Positions 1 through 5,745 of a DNA stretch of 7,885 bases are shown here, piece by piece. Origin of the DNA: Pseudomonadota bacterium (GTDB taxonomy: Bacteria > SZUA-182 > DTGQ01); assembly GCA_030605265.1 (NCBI GenBank), contig JAUWIR010000189.1, positions 1 to 7,885 of the forward strand, in the 5' to 3' direction. The notes below the pieces were generated by a model. The model was not told where the DNA came from and did not search any database. It saw nothing but the letters and a program-made list of their open reading frames with translations. Made by a program: the position numbers and the translations under genes. Positions within the stretch are counted from its first letter, which is position 1; each line of letters begins with the position of its first letter.

Positions 1-9
1 ATACATTTG

Positions 10-245
10 CTATTTCTTATTTTTGTTTCCAGGCTTAATAATAGTGACATTACTACTTTCATCTAAATCCACAATATTGGTTGATATGCCATCACCATAT
101 ATAATTTCAATACTGCCAATTGATATTGATGGAAAAATTTAGCAAAGAATCATTCCAAAGATAATGTTTACAATTATACAAGATATCTACTCAAATAGCA
201 ACCGATATTAATGCAAATAATACAAAAAATTTATTTATTATTCAT
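10..245 (-). pseudogene. possible decayed small secreted-protein gene
   Basis: I do not recognise this as a family. On the minus strand a 42-codon open stretch runs from just after a TAA (139-141) to a TAG at 10-12. It has no ATG, but many codons follow the purine-any-pyrimidine pattern (AGT, GGT, GAT, GGC, ACC, AAT, GTC), which suggests real coding. The residues include GDGISTNIVDLDESSNVTI, a beta-strand-like composition with a basic end. About 55 bases further upstream, in another minus frame (238-194), is a signal-peptide-like run, INKFFVLFALISVAI, followed by TGA at 193-191. An ATG lies at 245-243 but reaches a stop within five codons, and no Shine-Dalgarno sequence is visible. A small exported protein broken by frameshifts and stops would explain these pieces. 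Chance open frames in AT-rich DNA are the alternative. Confidence 0.25.
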
Positions 246-394
246 TAATATATAACATAATAAATTATACTTATTGCCGTCATATTTAATTCATTATATA
301 TATACACCCAATAAAACTAGTAAGCAAACTTTTTAATATTAACCATTTTTTAAAAGGATATAAAATAAAATTTACACAAAAATTTATTTTTTTA

Positions 395-523
395 TTACCA
401 TTTTCCTGTACAATCAGATAAATATTCAGCCTTTAATTTAGTCATTATCTCATCAAACAATATAAAGAAAATAAAATTAATATTGATGAATGATTTATAG
501 AAAGAAAAAAAATTATCTTTCAT
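395..523 (-). pseudogene. possible coding remnant, 42 codons, unknown
   Basis: An open minus-strand frame begins at ATG 523-521 and ends at TAA 397-395, giving 42 residues. The frame also stays open upstream of this ATG until it overlaps the start of the gene at 571. The residues just before the ATG (IEWKF) and after it (MKDNFFSFYKSF), then the end (LFDEIMTKLKAEYLSDC), look more protein-like than the surrounding AT-rich noise. GGAAG lies only three bases before the ATG, too close for a normal ribosome site. The pattern is loosely like the C-terminus of an IS630-type transposase, but this is a weak resemblance. It could equally be chance. Confidence 0.18.
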
Positions 524-570
524 AAACTTCCACTCGATATTTTTGAATAGAAAAAGTATATAATGAGGAA

Positions 571-2697
571 ATGTCTGAAAAGAAAATTATTTTTTCTCTT
601 ATAACTATAGGAATATCCTCTGTAGTAACTCAATTGGTCCTGTTGCGGGAAGCTATTTCCACTTTCAGCGGCAACGAATTGGTAATCGGGGTCTTCCTGG
701 GGATATGGCTCATGGCCAATGCCTTGGGGGCCTTTTTAGGAAGCAGATATACCCATAAAAAAAAGCAGTCAAAACATCTTTTTTTTGGGGGCCATCTTAC
801 TCTGGCCATACTCCCCTTTTTGCAACTAGCAGGTTTTCGGGGATTGCCATTTTTATGGATTCGAGGGGAATTACTGGGAATCGGTTCGGTAATTTTTGGA
901 AGCAGCCTTATCCTTCTTCCCTCCTGCATCATTTTTGGCGCCTTAATCCCTGTTGGATCGTGCTTTTTTAAAAACCCTGACGAAGCGCCTTCTTTGGCCT
1001 TTATAACAGAGGTGGCAGGAGATATCCTGGGAGGACTCCTTTTCAGTTTTCTGTTTGTCTATATTTTTTCCCACTGGCAGATACTCATGGCCATTGGTTT
1101 TTTGAATCTTTTCATGGCCATTCTCATTTCCTCCTTTAAACTATGGCCCCTACCCATTTCTTTATTTGCAGTGATCATTATCAGCACTCCTCTTAACCTT
1201 TTTACCCTCTCCTGGCGAACACCAGGGCAAAAAATTCTTTTACACAAAAACACCCCTTTTGCCCAATTAACTATTACCCAAAGCCAAAACCAACTAAATG
1301 TGCTTTCCAATGGGATTGCCCTATTTTCAAGCCAAGACTATCGCGCTGAAGCGCTTGCCCATATTCCTCTTTCTCAAGTGCGGCAAGGAGCAAAGGTCCT
1401 CTTAATAAGCGGCGGGGTCCTGGGAACTCTTCATGAGATGCTCAAACATCAGCTTGGGGGAATTGATTATGTTGAACTTGATCCTGATATCCTCTCCTTA
1501 GATGAAAAGATCCATAAGGTCTTAAATCATTCCCTCATCAGGACCCATATTGGTGACGGCAGGATTTTTATAAAAGAGGCCGCCAAAAAGGGCCTTCTCT
1601 ATGACTGCCTTATTATTGATGTGCCGGATCCGGAAAATATTCAGCTCAATCGTTTCTATACACTTGATTTTTTCCAGGAAGCCAAAAGGATACTTGCACC
1701 TGACGGGCTTTTATTTTTTACCTTAACAGGTGCGGATAATTATTTGGAAGAAGAAGGGCTTGCCTTAAATCGGTCAGTATATGCCGCCCTGGGAAAAGAA
1801 TTCTCCAATATTCTTCTTTTACCGGGAGAAACTCATTATTTTCTAGCTGCTGACCGGCCTTTTCTTGATATTGACGATGAATTGAGAAAAAAGAAAATTC
1901 CCATCACCTGGCTCCTGGATTATCAACTTCCGGAAATTTCCGATCCCTTTAGAATAGACGATCTAAAAAATCTTATCAGCCAAGAAGAATCCTTCCCTAA
2001 TAAAGATTTATCTCCCAGGGCTTTTCAGCACTTATTGAATCTGTGGATGAAAAAATCAAGGAGCCCCAAATGGCTGATCCCCTTAATTTTTTTCTCTCTG
2101 GCTATTTTTTTCCTTTTGGTCTTCTTGTTCTATAAAGTCCCCTTTATTACCCTTTCATCAGGATATGCCGGGATCTCTTTGGAGCTTTCTTTGATCATTC
2201 TCTTTCAGATTATCTTTGGCTATCTTTATTTGTGGATCTGTGTATTTATCACCCTCTTTATGATAGGCGCTCTCATTGGGGCATTGAGCGCTAAGAAATG
2301 GGCAACCACAGCAATTTCCCATCTTATTCTGCCGGATACAGGTTTTATTCTGCTTTCTTTAGGCATTCTATTTCTTGCCTTTTTTTATAAAACCCTTCAG
2401 CATGCTTTCTCTTTAATCCTCATCCATTATGGACTTATCCCTTTACTTATTTTCATCTCAGCCGTGATGGTAGGATGGCAATTCGTAGCCATAGCCCGAC
2501 GATACACCCACCAATCTGAAAGGTCATCAGCTAAAATTACCGGCAGCCTCTATTTGGCCGACTTAGCAGGGGCCTCCTTTGGCACCTTCTTTATCAGCCT
2601 TTTTCTTCTGCCCAAGTTCGGCCTTATGGGGATACTTCTCTCAGTGATTATAGTCAAATGTATTAGCCTTATCATTCTATGTAAACATTCCATATAA
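571..2697 (+). CDS. membrane-fused spermidine synthase-like protein
   Basis: This integral membrane protein carries a soluble Rossmann methyltransferase-fold domain of the spermidine/spermine synthase (SpeE) type. Residues 1-215 hold about six or seven hydrophobic segments. Residues 220-450 are the SpeE-like domain. Residues 500-708 hold a second set of about six segments. In the soluble domain the glycine-rich nucleotide motif is SGGVLGTLHEML (280-291), the ribose-binding acid is in YVELDPD (300-306), GDGRIFI is at 328-334, and the active-site region is DVPDPENIQLNRFYT (350-364). True SpeE proteins usually have GGGDGG and a YHE motif; here the Asp is Val283 and YHE is replaced by RAE (258-260). 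I recall a subfamily of long fused proteins with the same LNRFYT/PDP signature whose reaction is not established, so aminopropyl transfer should not be assumed. The start is the best available, but GAGG lies only two bases from the ATG and a TATAAT overlaps this region. The gene is monocistronic by spacing. Confidence 0.85.
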   Translation: MSEKKIIFSLITIGISSVVTQLVLLREAISTFSGNELVIGVFLGIWLMANALGAFLGSRYTHKKKQSKHLFFGGHLTLAILPFLQLAGFRGLPFLWIRGELLGIGSVIFGSSLILLPSCIIFGALIPVGSCFFKNPDEAPSLAFITEVAGDILGGLLFSFLFVYIFSHWQILMAIGFLNLFMAILISSFKLWPLPISLFAVIIISTPLNLFTLSWRTPGQKILLHKNTPFAQLTITQSQNQLNVLSNGIALFSSQDYRAEALAHIPLSQVRQGAKVLLISGGVLGTLHEMLKHQLGGIDYVELDPDILSLDEKIHKVLNHSLIRTHIGDGRIFIKEAAKKGLLYDCLIIDVPDPENIQLNRFYTLDFFQEAKRILAPDGLLFFTLTGADNYLEEEGLALNRSVYAALGKEFSNILLLPGETHYFLAADRPFLDIDDELRKKKIPITWLLDYQLPEISDPFRIDDLKNLISQEESFPNKDLSPRAFQHLLNLWMKKSRSPKWLIPLIFFSLAIFFLLVFLFYKVPFITLSSGYAGISLELSLIILFQIIFGYLYLWICVFITLFMIGALIGALSAKKWATTAISHLILPDTGFILLSLGILFLAFFYKTLQHAFSLILIHYGLIPLLIFISAVMVGWQFVAIARRYTHQSERSSAKITGSLYLADLAGASFGTFFISLFLLPKFGLMGILLSVIIVKCISLIILCKHSI

Positions 2698-2746
2698 CTT
2701 TAATTACATAAAAATTAATAAAATATATGCATACTACTTTTTTAAT

Positions 2747-2775
2747 TTGACATTTTAAAAAATATTTGATAAAAA
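2747..2775 (+). promoter_or_regulatory. candidate sigma-70 promoter upstream of a terminator
   Basis: A perfect TTGACA at 2747-2752 is followed, 17 bases later, by TAAAAA (2770-2775), a four-of-six match to the -10 box. A transcript from it would start near 2782 and meet the terminator at 2823-2864 after about 40 bases, before the gene at 3015. The DNA is so AT-rich that a weak -10 match means little; the exact -35 is the main support. Confidence 0.35.
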
Positions 2776-2822
2776 TATTATATACATTAATAATAATTTC
2801 ATTTCTTAAAACATACACAAAA

Positions 2823-2864
2823 AGGATAAGAATAGAGGAGGGTATTCTTATCTTAATTTTTTTT
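2823..2864 (+). terminator. intrinsic terminator
   Basis: A perfect 10-base inverted repeat, GATAAGAATA (2825-2834) and TATTCTTATC (2843-2852), encloses an eight-base loop GAGGAGGG and is followed by TTAATTTTTTTT (2853-2864). One G-T and one A-T pair can extend the stem to 2823-2854. It lies 125 bases after the stop of the SpeE-like gene, so it probably ends that transcript. It could also end a short leader from the candidate promoter at 2747-2775. The stem is AT-rich, but the geometry is typical. Confidence 0.8.
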
Positions 2865-2925
2865 ATTTTGAAAAATATCTTTTCATAAATTCAATAAGTA
2901 ACCATAACCTGAAAGACAAAAATTA

Positions 2926-2940
2926 TTAATCCGGGATTAA
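2926..2940. promoter_or_regulatory. palindrome, possible operator
   Basis: TTAATCC (2926-2932) and GGATTAA (2934-2940) form a perfect 7+7 inverted repeat around a single G. It lies between the terminator at 2823-2864 and the exported-protein gene at 3015. A TATAAT at 2976-2981, with no good -35 box at normal spacing, sits about 43 bases to its right. If that is the -10 box, the palindrome centre is near -55, a common place for an activator site, which could compensate for the missing -35. The regulator is unknown. Confidence 0.35.
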
Positions 2941-3014
2941 GTCGTTTATAAAATAATTTATTAAAATTTTTTAAATATAATAAATCCATTTTTCTTTTAG
3001 AGGAAAATAAAATT

Positions 3015-5054
3015 ATGTGGTTAAAGAGAGTAGCCTTATGTATAGGATTAAGTTTTCTTTGTTTTGCTTTTTTTACCCCCAAGGCATCTAGTTCAGTATC
3101 CACTATCTATGGTCCTGAGATCATATCGACTGAAACAATAAACGAAACGCCGGTTATTGCTCTTGATGCAGAGGAGAATGCTCATATTATATGGATTGCT
3201 GAATCCGATTCTTTAAATTTAGTATACAAAATGGTAGATAGAGAAGGAAATGTTATCATAGCTGAAACAAACCTCACCCCTTTTACTGATCCACAGTGCA
3301 GCCATGCTAAAAGGCCGGCAATGGTTATTGACTCTTCAGGTGAACTACATATTGTATTTCATAGTTTCTCCCATTATACTGACTTAGGGGACACTGAATA
3401 TGCCGCCGAAACTGACCTTGAAGAAAGTGAGGTCATCTATATCAAGCTTAACCCTAATAACTACCTGACTAATATCTACCTGGGCCAAACTAATATCAAT
3501 GATCTTATCATAATCCCAGAGACAATCATCAGCACAAATGACCATGTAAAATCACGAGCCCCCAATATAGCTCTCAATAATAGCGACAGACTTCATATAA
3601 CCTGGTTTGAAGGCAACGGAGGAGAGGGCGGCACTAACATGACAGTTCATTATCGGGTCATGGATTTAAATGGCGGCGAGATTGCCCCCGAGACTTGCTT
3701 GACAACTACGTATAATATAGATACAGGTTGGGGTGAACCACAGGTTGCGGTAGACAGCATGGGAAATGCACATATTATTTTTTGTACGGATAATAGCAAT
3801 GGAACTGACGCCCGGGAAATTTACTACACTATGGTTTCAGTAGCCGAAAATGGAGCGGTTACTACCTTAATTGATGAGACCATAATCACCACCCCTGATG
3901 ATCATGCCTCTGTCCGGGCACAACTTGCTATAGACAGCCAAAACATGGTTCATGTTATCTGGCATGATAAGCGCCTTGAAGATGCCGATACAGGGAGTAC
4001 TGAAATTTTTTACTCAAAATTAAACCCAAGCCTTGATGATCAAGATGGGGATGCCGCAGATAGAACGATAATTTCTGTAATCTCCGAGGCCCGGGTAAGC
4101 TCAAATAATGATTTGGGATCCAACCAAAAGAATATTGCCATTGACCGGTGTGACCGGCTCCATATCACCTGGAGTGAAGATGATTGGGGTGATGATGCAG
4201 CTCTTATGTATACAATACTTAATACAGCAGATAATATTATTACGGTAGTTGAACCAGAGATGGTTATTGCGGAAGACCTAACAGAGATTTATCCATGTGC
4301 TTCGTATTCAAGTTCTTCACGAAACCCGGTGATAGCTATATCTGAAACTAATCGCGTCTTTCGTGCTTTCAATGGTTACCATAATGATACAGGTAATTAT
4401 AGCCTCTATTTATCAATTCTTTGTACTCCTTGTAATTTCCAGGTAGAATTTTCGCTTACGAAAACCTCAATAGAGGAAAATATGGATACGATAAAATTCA
4501 CAATCGAGCTATCTGAACCAACTTGCCAAGACGTTATCATACCTATCTTTGTAGAAGGTACCGCCCGAGCGGGTAGTGATTTTTTTCTACATTTAGCCCA
4601 TCCTTATGGCTACCCCCTTGAATTACTACCAGCAGGTGTTTTTATCTCCGCCGGATCATCTTCCGGAGAGATCACTGTTATGCCGATCGATGATAATACG
4701 GTAGAATCAGATGAAACCATAATCCTTACTATGGATGCGGATAATATCACAAATATGGATGCGGATAATATCATAAATGCGGCACCTGGCACTAATACTG
4801 TCTTTATAATCACTATCAAGGATGATGATCGAAAAATAAGTGGTTCTACTATTTTTATGCCTTTTTTCCGTCCTATGGACTCCTCTTTTCCTCTTTATCC
4901 AGTATCTTCCTATGCACCACCAGGACTCTTATTTTCTTTAGATTATTCCACTGGCTATACACCCCCTCTATTGGAACCTTACTTTACACTACAATTTTTA
5001 TGGTATATAAACATGTGGGATTATCTTTCCCAACCATGGGCAATCTATTACTAA
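3015..5054 (+). CDS. exported beta-propeller protein with Calx-beta domain
   Basis: No named homologue is recognised. Residues 1-27 form a Sec signal peptide: WLKR, a hydrophobic core to FAFF, then TPKASSS as the likely cleavage region. Seven repeats follow, each with a strand like [IV]A[IV]D, five residues, then [LVA]H[IV]xW or a variant. The first strands end near residues 51, 106, 188, 247, 307, 377 and 443, and matching HIxW-type strands include 57-60, 112-115, 194-197, 253-256, 313-316 and 384-387; the seventh is degenerate. Each repeat continues into a second strand such as VHYRV, EIFYSKLNP or LMYTIL. Seven repeats of 55-82 residues suggest a seven-bladed propeller of the BNR/sialidase-like kind. 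A CxxC (470-473) leads into a Calx-beta domain (about 475-605; GTARAGSDF, DDNTVESDETI, IKDDD), usually calcium-binding. The tail (606-679) is rich in Pro, Tyr, Phe and Trp, without an LPxTG or PEP-CTERM sorting signal. AGAGGA at 2999-3004 is the ribosome site. Function is unknown; a surface or periplasmic binding role is inference. Confidence 0.85.
   Translation: MWLKRVALCIGLSFLCFAFFTPKASSSVSTIYGPEIISTETINETPVIALDAEENAHIIWIAESDSLNLVYKMVDREGNVIIAETNLTPFTDPQCSHAKRPAMVIDSSGELHIVFHSFSHYTDLGDTEYAAETDLEESEVIYIKLNPNNYLTNIYLGQTNINDLIIIPETIISTNDHVKSRAPNIALNNSDRLHITWFEGNGGEGGTNMTVHYRVMDLNGGEIAPETCLTTTYNIDTGWGEPQVAVDSMGNAHIIFCTDNSNGTDAREIYYTMVSVAENGAVTTLIDETIITTPDDHASVRAQLAIDSQNMVHVIWHDKRLEDADTGSTEIFYSKLNPSLDDQDGDAADRTIISVISEARVSSNNDLGSNQKNIAIDRCDRLHITWSEDDWGDDAALMYTILNTADNIITVVEPEMVIAEDLTEIYPCASYSSSSRNPVIAISETNRVFRAFNGYHNDTGNYSLYLSILCTPCNFQVEFSLTKTSIEENMDTIKFTIELSEPTCQDVIIPIFVEGTARAGSDFFLHLAHPYGYPLELLPAGVFISAGSSSGEITVMPIDDNTVESDETIILTMDADNITNMDADNIINAAPGTNTVFIITIKDDDRKISGSTIFMPFFRPMDSSFPLYPVSSYAPPGLLFSLDYSTGYTPPLLEPYFTLQFLWYINMWDYLSQPWAIYY
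4731..4778 (+). repeat. 24-base in-frame tandem duplication
   Basis: Two adjacent 24-base units, 4731-4754 and 4755-4778, differ at one base (ATCACAAAT versus ATCATAAAT). They encode MDADNITN and MDADNIIN at residues 573-588, within the Calx-beta domain just after the VESDETIILT strand. The near identity of the DNA points to a recent duplication that lengthens a loop before the last strand. Confidence 0.9.
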
Positions 5055-5081
5055 TGGAATTTCTTATAAAAAATTCTCTTC

Positions 5082-5114
5082 AGTCACCCGGTAAATTTGC
5101 CGGGTGACTTTTTT
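5082..5114 (+). terminator. intrinsic terminator between convergent genes
   Basis: GTCACCCGG (5083-5091) and CCGGGTGAC (5100-5108) form a perfect GC-rich 9-base stem with loop TAAATTTG, extendable by an A-T pair (5082/5109), followed by six T residues (5109-5114). It begins 28 bases after the stop of the exported-protein gene and ends eight bases before the stop of the minus-strand gene. On the minus strand the hairpin is followed by GAAGAGAA and only then a T run, so it probably works mainly for the plus strand, perhaps weakly for both. Confidence 0.92.
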
Positions 5115-5121
5115 ATTTATT

Positions 5122-5436
5122 CTATGCCTTAGCCTCTTTTTTAAATTCAGATAATTCCTCAATGATATGCTTTTCTTCCCTCTGGGTTTCTATTAGTTGA
5201 AATTCAGCAAATTCAGACTTCTTTTCTAATAAATGCTCCATTTTTAATTCAATTGCCCTTTTTTGCGGATGGGTTTTTATGGTGGTATAAGCCCTGACAA
5301 GATTAGCCACAGTAGCCTCCTGGAAAAGAAATTGTTCTCCCTCCGAGGTTTCAATAATTGTTCGAAGATGTTTATGCCCGGAGGGGATGCCCATAATAAT
5401 TCTATTTATCATGGTGTTAGAAAAAGATTTTTTCAA
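5122..5436 (-). CDS. small conserved-looking hypothetical protein
   Basis: The 104-residue product has no signal peptide or membrane segment and is probably cytoplasmic. I cannot name its family. The sequence seems to have two parts: an N-terminal half (about 10-65) with a GIPSGHKHLRTIIE strand region, FLFQEATVANLVRAYTTI and KTHPQKRAIEL; and a charged C-terminal half (about 66-104), rich in Glu and Lys, likely a long helix or short coiled coil. I have an impression of similar short proteins in deltaproteobacteria, but this is memory only. The start is TTG at 5436-5434, chosen because AAGGAGAG lies at normal distance upstream; the first in-frame ATG is eight codons later (Met9) and has no comparable site. 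The gene is convergent with the propeller gene and divergent from the transporter, so it is transcribed alone. Confidence 0.75.
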   Translation of the reverse strand: MKKSFSNTMINRIIMGIPSGHKHLRTIIETSEGEQFLFQEATVANLVRAYTTIKTHPQKRAIELKMEHLLEKKSEFAEFQLIETQREEKHIIEELSEFKKEAKA

Positions 5437-5441
5437 TAGCT

Positions 5442-5450
5442 CTCTCCTTA
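5442..5450 (-). promoter_or_regulatory. Shine-Dalgarno sequence supporting a TTG start
   Basis: Read on the minus strand, AAGGAGAGA occupies 5450 down to 5442. The GGAG core ends eight bases before the TTG at 5436. This near-consensus site is the best in the window and decides the choice of the non-ATG start of the 104-residue protein. Confidence 0.75.
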
Positions 5451-5503
5451 AACCAAATTATTCATAAAAAAATATTTTTTTCTGTATTCCTTTAACTGTT
5501 CTA

Positions 5504-5530
5504 TCTATACCATTACTAAATATTTGTCAG
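5504..5530 (-). promoter_or_regulatory. candidate promoter of the small minus-strand gene
   Basis: On the minus strand CTGACA (5530-5525, five of six to TTGACA) precedes TATAGA (5509-5504, four of six) by 15 bases. The -10 box carries an extended TG (TGGTATAGA), which can offset the short spacer. Transcription would start near 5497 and give a leader of about 60 bases before the TTG at 5436. Confidence 0.35.
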
Positions 5531-5745
5531 AATATAAACAAGATTCAAAAAGTTCAATAAAAATTTTTGGCAAATTATGAAAATCCCTTGATTTTAGAGT
5601 ATCATTATGTCACTTATCAGATAACTTCCAAGTATATTAATTCCGAACAACCATCTTTTCGTCGCTGTATTTTCTTCAATCAAACGATATTTTAGCAGCG
5701 GATATCTACAAAAAAAATTATTTTTATAGGGCTTTTTTATAGACA
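5531..5745. other. AT-rich upstream region of the transporter gene
   Basis: No gene, strong terminator or convincing promoter is seen in this gap. A weak five-base inverted repeat (CGCTG 5663-5667 and CAGCG 5696-5700) with a 28-base loop is the only symmetry noticed. Just before the transporter, ATAGGG (5726-5731) is the nearest purine-rich element, 14 bases from the ATG. Confidence 0.5.

Larger units (their letters stand above)
1..570. other. AT-rich region without an intact gene
   Basis: No complete gene is supported here. The DNA is very AT-rich with frequent stops in all frames, apart from a less AT-rich stretch at about 1-145. Two minus-strand stretches look like coding remnants and are listed separately (10-245 and 395-523). 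No clear intrinsic terminator or convincing -35/-10 pair for the gene at 571 is visible. A plus-strand frame is also open from the left edge to a TAG at 140-142, but its codon pattern is less gene-like than the minus strand over the same bases. Confidence 0.6.

Noticed and set aside
2..142. Plus-strand open frame entering from the left edge and ending at TAG 140-142
   Set aside because: It is open for 46 codons, but the codon pattern over the same bases favours the minus strand, and the product is a featureless hydrophobic run.
630..1310. Minus-strand open frames opposite the SpeE-like gene (630-932 and 1059-1310)
   Set aside because: They lie wholly inside a well-supported plus-strand gene, and their residues (Arg/Lys/Pro or Trp/Met-rich) are typical antisense shadows with no recognisable domain.
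2891..3103. Minus-strand open frame across the start of the propeller gene
   Set aside because: It overlaps the signal peptide and ribosome site of the exported protein, has a long low-complexity AT-coded part and shows no protein motif.
5567..5590. TGGCA in the gap before the transporter as a sigma-54 promoter
   Set aside because: No TTGCA-type -12 element follows at the required spacing.
5663..5700. CGCTG/CAGCG inverted repeat as a terminator or operator
   Set aside because: Only five base pairs with a 28-base loop and no T run; too weak to call.
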